Of a stretch of 64,000 bases of DNA, positions 45,764 to 58,252 are shown piece after piece. Both the position numbers and the translations under genes were made by a program. How positions within the stretch are numbered: the stretch's first letter is position 1; every line of letters starts with the position of its first letter. Origin of the DNA: Megalopta genalis. Its lineage: Eukaryota > Arthropoda > Insecta > Hymenoptera > Halictidae. Where the stretch lies: assembly GCF_051020955.1 (NCBI RefSeq), contig NC_135021.1, positions 15,915,962 to 15,979,961 on the forward strand, in the 5' to 3' direction. The notes under the pieces were generated by a model, which did not search any database, was not told the origin of the DNA, and was given only the letters and a program-made list of their open reading frames with translations.

Positions 45764-46389
45764 CCTGGTACAAAGTTGAACGAAAACGGCGCATTCGTCT
45801 CGAATAAACGTGTTTCGATCGGGCTGTGGTCTGATCGCACGTAGCATTAAGTACTATATTTGTAATTTGCACGGTCCGTACCGCCCGCTATCTTCGTTGT
45901 CGTTGCGATTCTATTTTCAAGAAAGTCTAAGGTAGAGATAAAGATGAAGGTGAGGATGAAGGATGGGGATTAAGGTAGAGGACAAAAGTAAAGACGTGGA
46001 CGGAAGAGAAGCCCCGAAGTCGAGACGACCGCGCGACCGTCCGGACGTGTTTATCGGCGAACTTGCTACTCGACCGTACAATTATCCTCGAACAATCGCA
46101 GAGAGAACAAGGAACAACCAGGAACACAATGTATAAAGTGAAATATTGCTTTTCACATGCGATATGTAATATTGTAACTATAGTGATCGTCGTTAATAAA
46201 TTGTTTTTTATTTTAGCCCGTGCTCGTTTCTTCGCAGTCTAAATAGCTAAAATCTGATAAGTCGAACAGATCTGGGAAAGCTAGCAGTACGTGCTCCGTA
46301 TTAATTAACCTTTTAGGTACGGCTGAATTCTGCGCGAGGCTATTTCTCTGGATGGCAGAGTCTGATACTGTATATTCTGTCTGTATATA
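45764..46389. other. Intergenic sequence, no gene seen
   Basis: A GATGAAGGTGAGGATGAAGG-type purine repeat lies near 45930-45990. No motif otherwise. Confidence 0.4.
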
Positions 46390-46722
46390 CAGGGAGCCTT
46401 CCTCGGGCCATTTGAAGCAACTTTTTCCTTTACAAAAATTTTCTCCCAGGCACCGTTAACGAGTTATTAACGAAAGACAGTGACCAATGAGAGGCGAGCT
46501 CGGCTGGCGCGAGGCGATCGAGCCAACGAGCGGAACTGGGCTTCGCGCGCTGGTTGACTGGGCCGCCTCGCGTCAGCCGTACTCGATTCTTATTGGTCAC
46601 TGTTTTTCGTTGATAACTCGTTAACGGTGCCTCGGAGAACATTTTTGTAAAGGAAGAAGTTGCTTCAAATGATCCGAGGAACCCGCCATTTCCGGATTGC
46701 GAGACATTTTTCGGACACCCTA
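46390..46722. mobile_element. CAGGGTGTCCC palindromic MITE, copy 6, left tip deleted
   Basis: Left CAGGGAGCCTTCCTCGGGCC lacks about 35 bp of the terminal repeat. The right end GACATTTTTCGGACACCCTA is nearly complete. The arms and GC-rich centre match the family. Confidence 0.88.
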
Positions 46723-48239
46723 TAGACTGTTGTAAATCGATGCGAAGACAAAAGAAGTATGAAACAGTGCATATGAAGACGATTATTTGGTTCAAACGAT
46801 GAGCGAGTGATACCTGCACTGCATAATTTTTTAAAGCGCGATGCTTGTTCAAGTTTTAAAAAACAACAGATTCTACTTGTCAGCCCTCGGTTAACTTTCT
46901 TGTTGCTCTAATTTAGCTGCAATTAATCTTTCGGCGATCCTGTATTGTGCCCACATAGAAGTAACGCCAATTAGTATGTGGCAAAACGTTGAAACTGCTA
47001 GCTAAAGATAGTTACAAAATTTGATACTGATGGCGTCACCGTACAAGGCTCAATCGTGGTGGCACTGCGGGGTTATAGAATAAATAAACTAATAGATTAT
47101 AATATTTCCACTCAACACTTATAATTTATTTAAGTATTTGATATTTTTAAGTTTAAATATTTTCATACGAAATTATCGAATTAATAAATAAATTATTCCA
47201 GTTTCATACATACCTCTGTTCACTTTAAGAAGATTTATTATAAATTTTTCTACTCGTCGGTAGGTAACAATAAAAAATGAATTAATATTTATACAGTGAC
47301 GAAAACATTTTTAACATAAAATAATAAAGTAGTAAACATCAATTATCTACATCTGTCATAGCATTTATATGGTGGCACCATCTGCGTTGGAATTCTGAAC
47401 TAACTTTGGCTAGTAGGTTCAGCGTTTTGCCACTTATTAATTGGCGCTGTGTAGCTAATCGTGCAGCAGATGATTCGTGCCGAATTTTGCATTGATTCTA
47501 ATGGCAAAACTTGCAGGATTCATCTGGTCTCGATATTTGTAATAAAAAAAAATTTGGTATACCTTCAAAATATATGATCTATCTCTAATACTGTTAAATT
47601 TCAAGTTATTTTATACTTTATATTTTCGTGGCAAGAATCATTTTTATTCTATAACAAAGTATACAATTTTCTCTATAACAATAAGTGCACCTTTCCCGAA
47701 AATATTTCTTTAACCATCGAATTGCTAGACTTCGTCTAACATCCTGCAGATAAATTTTTCCGAAGCGACAGATTCGATCCGTGCGTTTATCGCTGCCAGA
47801 TAAAATGAAAAAATCATAAGTAGACCGTAAATAGAGCATGAATATACCACAAATCGACCATAAGTAGCTAATGATAATAAGGAGGAAAATAAAGGCGTGG
47901 ACCAACTATCTGGCATATTTGATTATCCAATTCTGTTCTGATTCCAAGCATGCCGGATAATTGAAGTTCCATTGGAATTTTACAGTACACATAACGTGTA
48001 GGATATCGAATCGACTGCGCCGTAAAAAACGTCGATTTCAACGGAACCGAGAGAAAGCTTAAATATTCGCATGAAAAAAATGCAAGTACGCGTTGCGCGT
48101 TCAATCGGTATAGCGAAAGGTGTCGAGCCTCGCGAAATAGCCTATCGAGGACGTTAGGGGGATCGAATGGTAACGCTTGCCAACGTCGAAGATCCTTGCT
48201 GACCACTGCCATCCGATAATTATTTCCGGGGACTTGCGA
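46723..48239. other. AT-rich intergenic sequence, no gene seen
   Basis: Low-complexity AT-rich DNA with short frames (47618-47905 -, 47868-48281 -), none recognisable. GCGAAACGTTG/AGCGTTTTGCCAC-like motifs near 46980 and 47430 may be inverted ends of an unidentified element. Confidence 0.4.
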
Positions 48240-48578
48240 CCAGTGATCCATTTGGTTCGTTTGACGATATTTTTGGTGCAAGATTTTCTTCGAAATTTGT
48301 TCGAAATTCTTCCGGAACCAGTAGCAAGTTTTTCAACGCGATTCCTTAACTGTTGAAGAAGTAAATTCTGTCGACCACTTGAAATTATCGCCGATCCTTT
48401 CGTCCAGTGATCCATTTGGTTCGCTTGACGGTATTTTTGGTGCAAGATTTTCTTCGAAATTTATTCGTTCGTCGAGATTCTTTCGAAACCAATAGCAACA
48501 GGTTTTTCAACGCGATTCCTTAACTGTTGAAGAAGTAAATTCTGTCGACAACTTGAAATTATCGGCGATCCTTTTGTC
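48240..48578. repeat. Tandem duplication of about 164 bp
   Basis: CAGTGATCCATTTGGTTCG starts at 48241 and at 48405. Both copies include TTTTTGGTGCAAGATTTTCT and TTAACTGTTGAAGAAGTAAA. - strand frames through it share the start MHQKYRQ(T/A)NQMDHW because of the duplication. No known protein. Confidence 0.88.
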
Positions 48579-50100
48579 GCGTCTAATTATAGGATACTAA
48601 CCTTTTTACGGGACGCTTCAAATTGTTGACGACAATAGCGACGAAATAGACATACATATTTACAGGCAATATTACACAATTCGAAACGAGTTTACATAAT
48701 CTATTCATATATTATATTAATATTAACTTTCAGTTCTGTATTGTACAAAATGGGCTTTCACCGGTATATATAAATAAATTAGGTTAGATTAAAGTATAAT
48801 CAAGTCGAAAATATAACCTAAAATAACCGAAATCGCAGCATCCGAGGCTCGAGCGATTATTATTATTATTTCCCCGAAGGAGCAACGATCGGTTGTAGTT
48901 CACGCAGAAAGCACATTTATTCTCGCCAATGTTTCAAAGAGACTACAAACTTTGTGTGTGCGTGTATGTGTGTAGCTAACCGTCTCGCGGCAGTTTTCTT
49001 CCACGTATGTATTGTAACGGCGTGAAACGAGTACGGCCGCGGTATTTAAAAGACTCGCGAAGAGGAAAGTGTACGGTGAATGGAATCGATACGCGAGAAA
49101 ACCGTAGTACGCGTCGTTTTCGAAAACCGACAAGTACAAATCGAACGATTATGCGAGAGCCACGACGCGTCGCGCGTCGCTCGCCGCTTGTCGCTCAGCG
49201 ATCGTGAGATGCCCCCACTCTAGGAGAACGCGATTGGATTGATTCCGGTGATAAATCGTTCGGTCGTCCCGGACGAACGCGCGCGAGACGATATACGAAA
49301 TTCAAGAGAACCAATCTCGTTACCGATCTCGGCCTCTTCGCGCTCGATACGTAATTGCGTTTACATCCTCGTAAATAAACGGATAGAGACGAGCTCGCGC
49401 GCGTGCTTCTGCATCTGTTTCTTGAAATATTCTTTATTTACCGCGCCGTTCGTTCCGTCGATACGAAAAGCTTCGGACCCAAACCGAGCAAACCTTCGCG
49501 TCGCTCGAGCCAAACGGAACGACTCGCGCGACGCGAATCGCGGATAACGGCTCGTTTCGAAACGTCCGATTAACTGCCTTCTCGACCAATAAAATCCCGT
49601 CGGTAAATCTCGGATTCTAGGGCAAAACGATACAAGTTGCGTTCCACTGGATGCGAGAAAAACGAAAGGAGAAAAACATTTGTTCTTGTTTTCTTCTTCG
49701 AAATCGATACTATAAACTTCGATATATGTATTCTGTTTGAGATTTTACTTAGCATAAATGCGTCGGGTTTCTTTTTAATTTAATAATAATTAATAAATAA
49801 ATAATTAATAATAATAATAATGATAATGATAATAGTAATAATAATAATAATATAGTAGATAATAGGATAATAATACAAATCAAAATGGGAACAATATGGT
49901 TACAATATACAAAACAAGCGCAAACTAAACGTCCTAGCATCCGATAATATTACAATGGTTGATCTTTAAATTTATTAAAAACATCACTGATGAGGTTGAT
50001 GTCGCTGGTATAAGTGTCATATCGAGAATCCAATTCAAAGGATCGGTATACAGAATACGTGAGACATAGTGATGAATAGTCTGAGAATCTTTGTACAAAA
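48579..50100. other. Intergenic sequence, no gene seen
   Basis: AT-rich parts flank a CpG-rich middle (about 49000-49560). An (AAT)-type microsatellite lies at 49785-49860. Confidence 0.4.
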
Positions 50101-50955
50101 AAGAAGAACTCTAGAAGTCTAGAACTCTGGGACTCTAGAATTCTTAAACTATAGGACTCTGAAATTCTTGAACTCTAGAACTCTAGAATTCTAGAACTTT
50201 AGAAATTTAGAACTCTCTAGAAATCTAGAACTCTTGAACTCTAGAACTCTGGGATACTAGGACTTTAGAATTCTTGAACTCTAGGATTCTAGAACTCTAG
50301 AAGTCTCGAACTCTTGAGCTCTCGCGAACTCTAGAATTCTAGACCTCTTAAAGTCTAGAACTCTGTAAATCTAGGACTCTAGACTTCTTGAACTCTAGGA
50401 CTCTAGAATTCCAGAACTCTAGGACTCCAGAATTCTAGAACTCTGAGACTCTAGAATTCTAGAATTCTGGGCCTCAAGGACTGTAGAATTTTTGAATTCT
50501 AGGACACTAAACTTCTTGAACTCTAGGACTCTAGAATTCTAGAACTCTAGGACTCTAAATTCTAGAACTCCAGGATTCTAGAATTCTAGAATTCTAGGAC
50601 TCTAAATTCTAGAACTCCAGAATTCTAGAATTCTAGAACTCTAGGACTCTAAATTCTATAACTCTGGCATTCTAGAAGTCTAGTACTCTAGGACTCTAAA
50701 TTCTATAACTCTGGCATTCTAGAAGTCTAGAACACTAGTAATCTGGGGCTTTAGAACTCTTGAAACCTTGAAATCTAGGACTCCAGAATTCTAGAACTCT
50801 CGAACTCTTGAACTTTGCGACTCTAAAACTCTAAAACTCTAAAATTCTATAATCCTGTAACTTCAAAACTCTCGAACTCTAGTACTCTAAAGCTCTAGAA
50901 CTCTAGTACTCTAAAGCCCTAGAACTCCAGAACTCTAAAGCTCTAGAACTTTAGA
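50101..50955 (+). repeat. TCTAGAACTC minisatellite, array A
   Basis: About 850 bp of degenerate units of 8-10 bp such as CTCTAGAACT, TCTAGAATTC and CTAGGACT. The reverse-complement motif forms array B at 52258-53318. Confidence 0.92.
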
Positions 50956-51459
50956 ACACATTCTACCCCGTAGCCAAAGGTCGCGAGGAACCCTCGGAAA
51001 GTATGCGAGCAGAGGATCGAACGTTCGGAAACGTGGACGCCCGCGACTCCATGCTTCCATGTATCGAAAGTAGCCGGCGAGAGTGGTTATCACGAAGCAG
51101 CGATTGGTACTGCCCTCTGACCCCTTCGAAGGCATTGCTCCGCCTCTCGCTTACGCGCCGCAACCTACGTACTTACGTGCCACGTACTACACGCGTTCAA
51201 AAATTCTCTTCTTTTCTTCCGAGTTTCTCGCGGCGCAACGCGGGTGGCCGAGCGGTTTCGCGTCACTCCGCGGCCGCTTCCGTTCGTTCCTCGTCGTTTC
51301 ACGCGATATCGACGTCGCGTTGTCGAACTATTCGCTGCGGCACAATCTATCGAACTATGTACTCGGATGAGACGACGGTTCGCTGCGATGCGATCGGCTC
51401 TCGTGGAAGAATCTCTGCGAAGAGGGGCACGCGTTCCTTTCATCCGGACGACGAACGTA
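50956..51459. other. CpG-rich unique sequence, no gene seen
   Basis: Overlapping frames on both strands without domains. A GGTGGCCGAGCGGTTT string at about 51243 looks like a tRNA D-arm, but no cloverleaf follows. Confidence 0.4.
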
Positions 51460-51930
51460 CAGTAATGTCTCTCTAATTGACGCCCAGATTGCGCACAAAA
51501 ATGGACAATTTGGGAAGAGGAGATACGATTACTCGAGCCTTGCGGTTTGTTTTTATAGTTATAAATTGCCCACAACTATAAAAACGAGCCGCAAGGCTCG
51601 AACAATCGTGTCTCCTCTCACCAAATTATCCATTTTAGTGGACAATCTGAGCGTCAGTAAGGGAGACATTACTGTATTTGGTAGTCGATGTTTCTGGTAT
51701 CATTTTTGGCAAATACAGTAATGTCTCTCTAATTGACGCCCAGATTGCGCACAAAAATGGACAATTTGGGAAGAGGAGATACGATTATTCGAGCCTCGCG
51801 GTTTATTTTTATACTTATAAATTGCCCACAATTATAAAAACGAGCCGCAAGGCTCGAACAATCGTGTCTCCTCTCGCCAAATTATCCATTTTAGTGGACA
51901 ATCTGAGCGTCAGTAAGGGAGACATTACTG
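51460..51930. mobile_element. Dimer of palindromic MITEs with 41-bp linker
   Basis: Units 51460-51674 and 51716-51930 (215 bp each) start CAGTAATGTCTCTCTAATTG and end GGGAGACATTACTG. The linker 51675-51715 is identical, base for base, to the linker at 3566-3606, including flanking TAs. The dimer is bounded by TA on both outer sides. Confidence 0.94.
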
Positions 51931-52257
51931 TACCTACTCGAATGCAACGTCTTGCCGTCGTTAACGTCCCGATCGGTTCACGGTTCGTCGGCTCGACGAT
52001 CCACGGCAGGACCCGCGACTTGGAGTCGCCCGCGGCGGATCGTTCGCGAAGAAGACTCTGCCCGTCGGCGGAAGCCGGAGCGGAAGAACAAAGTCGTTGC
52101 GATGTATGCGTGGGTCGCAAATACCAATTGAACAACAACGAACGCGCATTACTTCATCAAGGAACGGAAGGCTCGGAGCCCGGTTTACCGGGGCGCGTTC
52201 CCTTTGATCGTCGGAAACGGGCGCGTGCGACCGCGAGTCCTATGACTGGACCGTCGC
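51931..52257. other. CpG-rich unique sequence, no gene seen
   Basis: Frames on both strands without domains. Confidence 0.4.
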
Positions 52258-53318
52258 GTCTAGAGTCTTAGAGTACAAGAAGTCTAGAGTGCTAGAGTTC
52301 TAGAATTCCGGTGTCTTAGAGTTTAAGAAAAAAGTCTAGAGTCCTAGAATTCAAGAATTCTAGAGTCCTAGAATCCGAAAATACTTGAATTCTAGAGTCC
52401 TAGAGTTCCAGATTCCTAGAGCTCTAGAGTCCTTGAGTTCTAGAATTCTAGAATTCTAGAGCCCAGAGTTCAAGAGTTCGAGACTTCTAGAGTTCCAGAT
52501 TCCTAGAGCTCTAAAGTCCTTGAGTTTTAGAATTCTAGAGTCCTATAGAGTTCTAGAATTCTAGCGCCCTAGAGTTCAAGAGTTCGAGACTTCCAGAGTT
52601 TTAGATTCCTAGAGCTCTAAAATCCTTGAGTTCTAGAATTCTAGAGTCTCTCCTAGAATTCTAGAATTCTAGAGCCCTATAGTTCAAGAGTTCGAGACTT
52701 CTAGAGTTCTAGATTCCTAGAGCTCTAAAGTCCTTGAGTTCTAGAATTCTAGAGTCCTATAGAGTTCTAGAATTCTAGCGCCCTAGAGTTCAAGAGTTCG
52801 AGACCTCTAGAGTTCTAGAGACCTAGAGTTCTAGAATTGTAGAGTTCAAGAATTTGTGAGTCCCAGTTTTCAAGAATTATAGAGTCCTAAAGCCCCAGAG
52901 TTCTACACACTTCAAGAGTTCTGGAATTCTAGAGTCGTAGAGTTCAAGAGTTCGAGACTTCTAAAGTTCTAGAGACCTAGAGTTCTAGAATTGTAGAGTT
53001 CAAGAATTTGTGAGTCCCAGTTTTCAAGAATTATAGAGTCCTAAAGCCCCAGAGTTCTAGACTTCAAGAGTTCTAGAATTCTAGAGTCGTAGGGTTCAAG
53101 AGTTCGAGACTTCTAGAGTTCTAGAATCCTAGAGTTCTAGAATTGTAGAGATCAACAATTTGTGAGTCCCAGTTTTCAAGAATTATAGAGTCCTAAAGCC
53201 CCAGAGTTCTAGACACTTCAAGAGTTCTAGAATTCTAGAGTCGTAGAGTTCAAGAGTTCGATACTTCTAGAGTTCTAGAATCCTAGAGTTCTAGAATTGT
53301 AGAGTTCAAGAATTTGAG
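52258..53318 (-). repeat. GAGTTCTAGA minisatellite, array B (inverted relative to array A)
   Basis: About 1060 bp of degenerate GAGTTCTAGA, ATTCTAGAGTC and CCTAGAGTTC units. Higher-order repeats of about 150 bp are visible: GTGAGTCCCAGTTTTCAAGA recurs at about 52857, 53011 and 53162. Confidence 0.92.
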
Positions 53319-55114
53319 AAACATCATCTGGCGAAGGTTCTCGGACACGAAAGGGAGAGTCGCGCGATGTTTTGCGACGCGGCGCGATAGAATCAGGTGC
53401 GTGTTATCGGAGCGGGACGCGGAATACGGAACGCGGGCTACGGAAAACCGCAGTGGAAGCAGGAGCCGTAGTCGAACTCGGATCCCAAGAGCGGAGACCC
53501 GCGACCGTATCTCTTCCGTGGGAACGATAAAGCGGAGAAAGACGGCGCGACGCGGCGATTCGGGAGAAGCGAGCTGCGAGGGCGGTCTGGACCCGCTCCA
53601 AAATCTCCACCCCCCGGCTCTGGCCTTCACCGTTTTCCAGCGTTAGGCGGCGCGAGGGACCGCGATCGCAAACTTTCCATGCCGGAAATGGCCCTCGGCC
53701 CGTTGGTCGGTGACACGTGAGCTCGCCGATAACGTTGCCGCGCGACGAATCGACGAGCTCCTCTCTTTTTCGCCGACTCGTTTCGGGACGCCGCGCCGCG
53801 CCGCACCGCGCCGCGCCGCATGCCGCGTCCGAAGCCCGATTCGTGCTCGATCGCTGAAACGCGAACCGTTCGTCTCTTTGAGCAGCGTCGTTTACAGCGT
53901 CGAGAAAAGAAGCGGAATGTTTGAACGCTCGCCAAACCACGCATCGAGAGCCCGAAAAAAAGCTCTTCCTCTCCCTTGCCTCGTTTCGCCTGCCAAGCTA
54001 GATTTATCGAAATTCTAAGCATCCGCGCGCGGCTGGCTCGACGACGCTCCCAGCTTTACGTTCTCCGTTCGCCGTGTTCGCAGCGACGGCGGCACCGACG
54101 GCGACGCTAGGATCGCTCGCGATCTACCGCGACCCGCCCGGACTTCTTTGGTTTTTATCTTTCCGCGCTCGTTCTCACCCTTCCCCGCGCTTCGTCTCCC
54201 TCCCTCTCTTTCTCTATCCTGTGTGATTTATTCGCGAATTATGCGCGGCTTCGCGGCGACCGGCAACGCTGCTCCTCGTGGACCGTGAACGGCGGAATCG
54301 ACGAGCACGGCGAACCGATTCGACGTGACGGAAACCCGAACAAATTCGCCGAGACGTTGACGAAAAGTGAAAACCGAAGGATTAGCGCTGGGTAGAGGGG
54401 CGCGGCCAGTCGCGAGCAGGAGGTGGAGGGGAGAATCGAAGCGAGCGACGAGAGACGAGTCGCCGCGTTCTTCGAGGAGGACCGCGCCGACGGAGCGGCT
54501 GAAAGGGGGGGGGGGCGAGGGCACGCGGGGTCGCGCTCGCAGACTCAGCCGTCGCCGTCCCAGTCGCCGTGGCGTCGAGTCGCTTCGGTCAGAAATCACT
54601 GTCGCGCGCCGAGAAAATTCGCTCGGCGATTGTTTATGTTGAAACACGCTCGCGCAGGAATCCCCGGCACCGGCTTCCACGCGAGAAAAAGAATGTCGGT
54701 CCCGTTTCTTTTCCCTTTCTGTTAGGCCGAGCGAGGACCGTCGCGCGAACGGCGCAATGTACGCTGTTTCGGGGGACGTACATAGCTGCCAGACAAGGGT
54801 GCTGTCTGGACGAACCTTTTTCGATCACGACTTCCGATCGAATCGACGAAATTATCATGCTGTTGATCGTCGTTAGAAATTGGTTTTCGAGATAGCGTTG
54901 CGAAAGAAGGTACTGCGATTTCTCTCGGAAATGCCAAAATTCGGGTTACCGTGAATTTCCATGTGCTGGTCCTACGCCTGTGTAATATTTATTGCTACGT
55001 TGATGCTAAGGGTTAGACCGAGTTGGTCGAGCCAACGGAAATTCGAATTCACGGAAATGCAATAAAAAATGGTGTGCTTGGGTGTGAGTCAGGTAAAAAT
55101 ACCGTGAAGTTACA
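53319..55114. other. CpG-rich unique block, no gene seen
   Basis: Long frames run on both strands simultaneously from 53283 to 54937, and none carries a recognisable domain. A poly-G tract lies at about 54507-54517 and GCCGCGCCGCACC repeats at about 53795-53820. A promoter or non-coding transcript is possible but not shown. Confidence 0.4.
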
Positions 55115-55650
55115 AGGTACCTGGTAGGTATCGTGACATACGGCCTCCGAATTGCCTTGAAATTGAGTCATGTGGCCTCCAGTTTTCCTTCGAATCGTGT
55201 CACGTGACCACCGAATTGCCTCTAAATCGAATCATGTGGCCTCCGAATTGCCTTGAAATCGAGTCATGTGGCCTCCAATTTTCCTTCGAATCGTGTCACG
55301 TGACCACCGAATTGCCTCTAAATCGAATCATGTGGCCTCCGAATTGCCTTTAAATCGAGTCATGTGGCCTCCAGTTTTCCTTCGAATCGCGTCATGTGGC
55401 CTCCGAATTGCCTCTAAATCGAATCATGTGGTCTCCGAATTGCCTTCGAATCGTATCATGTGGCCTCCGAATTGCCTTCGAATCGTATCATGTGGTCTCC
55501 GTATTGTCTTCAAATCTTGTCGCGTGACCATCGAATTGCCTTTAAATCGTGGCATGTGGTCTCCGAATTGCCTTTAAATCGAATCATGTGGTCTTCGAAT
55601 TGCCTTCGAATCGTATCATGTGGTCTCGGAATTGCCTTCGAACCGCGACA
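55115..55650. repeat. 32-bp minisatellite GTGGCCTCCGAATTGCC
   Basis: About 16 units of 32 bp (TCATGTGGCCTCCGAATTGC followed by CTT(C/T)(G/A)AATCG variants). Open frames across it encode 32-residue repeats purely because three units equal 96 nt without stops. Confidence 0.93.
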
Positions 55651-55945
55651 AAAAAATTAGAAACAAGAAAGTTAAGTCACCGTTCTTATTCTAGCATTAT
55701 CATGTATTCATATTAACGTGTGCCGGTATGCTGGTCGCTGTCTTTCTTTGCCGACTGCCTCGAGTTTCTATAAAAATGAGTCGTGAGGCCAGACGAATCG
55801 CGACTTAGTACTCTCAGATCTGCCGGATTCAATTCCGATCTCCGAACATTTTTGGGAGAATTTACCATACTTGTAACGTAGATTATTAATTTCATACCTG
55901 TCTCGAACGTAGGACCATCTTCGAGCTTCGGACAAATGGGAATAA

Positions 55946-56127
55946 AATAAATTCTCCTCAATTGTCCTTCAGCTTGTGTCCAAAAATGGACAATTTGGGA
56001 AGAGGAGATACGATTATTAGTCGCCGATTGTCAACAACTATAAAAAACGAGCCGCCAATCGTATCTCCTCTCCCCAAATTGTTCACCTTTATATACAAGC
56101 TGAGAGACAATTGGGGAGAATTTACTG
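55946..56127. mobile_element. Palindromic MITE, CAATTGTCC subfamily
   Basis: Left TAAATTCTCCTCAATTGTCC (the CAG is lost); right GACAATTGGGGAGAATTTACTG. The inner arms GGACAATTTGGGAAGAGGAG and CTCCTCTCCCCAAATTG are as in the larger family. About 182 bp. Confidence 0.85.
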
Positions 56128-56805
56128 TGTACGACTAAATAGAAAAAAAACATTGCAGTCTTTGGGAAACGAATATGTATTAGGTCGAGTCATGAATAAC
56201 TTCCGATGCATCTAAATAGAATCTGTTGTTCATATCTACCCACAATGAGTCATCGATATTCACTGTGAGTCACCCACTATGACTTTTGCTTCCAATAAAT
56301 AGATAAGGGTTCGAAATAAATAAGATAAGAAAACCAAAATAAAAGATAAATAAAAAAAAGCAACGAGTGTTTGATAAAAGAACGAAAGTTATTTACGACT
56401 CGACCTAATAATTGCGTCCTGAAAGACCTCTGAAACACAGGAAGGCTGGTCGACGTTAAATGCGACCGAACGAATAAGTGCAAGCCTGGATTAGGTTGAG
56501 TTGCCGTTTGAAATTGAATGCGCGCGAAATTATTTCTGCCACTTGGCTTACGCAGCTTACGAAAAGATACCATCGCCGACACGGCCGAAAGGCGTGTCCT
56601 GTCACTGTCGAGCCTTCTCTACATAAGTACTTACCGGAAAAACTGTCTTCCGCTCTTCTCGATTTTCTGTTTTTCGTTCTCAGTTTTCTACGATTTTCTT
56701 GCGATTCCTCTTCGTGCGCCTTCGTCTCCGTCTTCGCCTTCGCGCTGGCAGCAATGTTAAATTTTATGAGATTAAATCAAGAAGACGTAGTCGTCTCTCT
56801 ACATC
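56128..56805. other. Intergenic sequence, no gene seen
   Basis: Only short frames without domains. Confidence 0.4.
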
Positions 56806-56891
56806 GCAAAAAATGAGGCCTAACGAGTTAGTCCAGTTTCAAAAAAGCTATTGCGTTTTAAAAGGTGTACGAACACTTTTGTGGGCCACTG
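56806..56891 (+). mobile_element. Right end of the Tc1/mariner-type element
   Basis: GAACACTTTTGTGGGCCACTG followed by TA, preceded by CAAAAAAGCTATTGCGTTTT, matches the right end at 29160-29219. The rest of the element is absent. A minisatellite begins directly after it. Confidence 0.8.
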
Positions 56892-56892
56892 T

Positions 56893-57375
56893 AGATACGT
56901 ATTCGTGTATTCGTATATTCGTATATTCGTGTATTCGTGTATTCGTATATTCGTATATTCGTGTATTCGTGTATTCGTATATTCCTATATTCGTGTATTC
57001 GTATATTCGTGTATTCGTATATTCGTGTATTCGTATATTCGAGTATTCGTATATTCATGTATTCGAGTATTCGTATATTCGTATATTCGTGTATTCGAGT
57101 ATTCGTATATTCGTATATTCGTGTATTCGAGTATTCGTATATTCGTATATTCGTGTATTCGTATATTCATATATTCGAGTATTCGTATATTCGTGTATTG
57201 GTATATTCCTATATTCGTATATTCGTATATTCGTATATTCGAGTATTCTTATATTCGTATATTCGTATATTCGAGTATTCGTATATTCGTGTATTCGTAT
57301 ATTCGAGTATTCGTATATTCGAGTATTCTTATATTCGTATATTCGAGCATTCGTATATATTCGTATATTCGTAAT
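56893..57375. repeat. 8-bp minisatellite (GTATTCGT/ATATTCGT)n
   Basis: About 60 octamers of TATTCGT(A/G). It is stop-free in several frames and encodes YSYIRIFV-type octapeptides on + and EYTNIRI-type repeats on -. I treat these as artefacts. Confidence 0.95.
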
Positions 57376-58187
57376 CGCACTCGTACATTCACACATTCCT
57401 ATTCGTATTTGTGCTTGTGTAAGGGATTTTGTCATTGCAGTTACCACAGTCGTTTTTATATTTGTATTTATATATATAATATATGTATATATTAATTATG
57501 TACACGTTTTATACAAAAATGGTTTCGCACCTTTATACATAACTTTGTATAGATATCTTTTCGGTCTACGTACATCCAACGATAACACGATTCGCGCTCG
57601 ATATAATACAATTGTTCGGTACGAGGAGCGATCGTCGTCTCGATCGAAGTTCGTTCGACTGGTTCGCGACGCGCCCGTGTGTCCTGTCTCCTGTCCCGTC
57701 TCCTGTCGAGTGCGATCGAGCGCGTTCGAGTACACGATTCGCCTCCGATCGGATCGAATCGGAACGGATCGGATCGGATCGGATCGGTTCGAGTCGATTC
57801 TCGCGCTTCTCGGCGGCATTCATACGCGACGTAGTCTCCTCGCAAGCGGTCGCAGCTTAAAAATATTAGAAATATCCCATATACCCCTAAGTGGTTTCTC
57901 TAAGTAACTAGCTCGACATTGCCACATTTATCGTAACGTAGTATTCAAACGTAGTGTTTTGTTTTTTTCTCTTAAACGATTCGCCGTCCTTTTCCTCCTA
58001 CAACGCTATACAACGCACCGTCTTTAGAGGTATATTGTACAGTTTTTTTTTTTATAGAGTAAAAAAAGCACCGTCTCGAAAAACCGGATTTTAGTTTTCT
58101 CGGTACGCGCGCGCACGCGCTTATACACACATACATACATACATATAGACACACATATATGTTTATACACACACACACATATATATA

Positions 58188-58252
<65 letters not shown>

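Noticed and set aside
47868..48445. - strand frames starting MHQKYRQ(T/A)NQMDHW
   Set aside because: The shared start comes from the 164-bp tandem duplication. The rest diverges with no known protein.
51240..51300. tRNA-like string GGTGGCCGAGCGGTTT
   Set aside because: It resembles the 5' part of class II tRNAs, but no matching acceptor stem, anticodon arm or GTTCGAATC T-arm follows at the right spacing.
56699..57907. 402-codon + frame with VYSYIRIF repeats
   Set aside because: It is carried by the 8-bp minisatellite, which is stop-free in several frames and on both strands.
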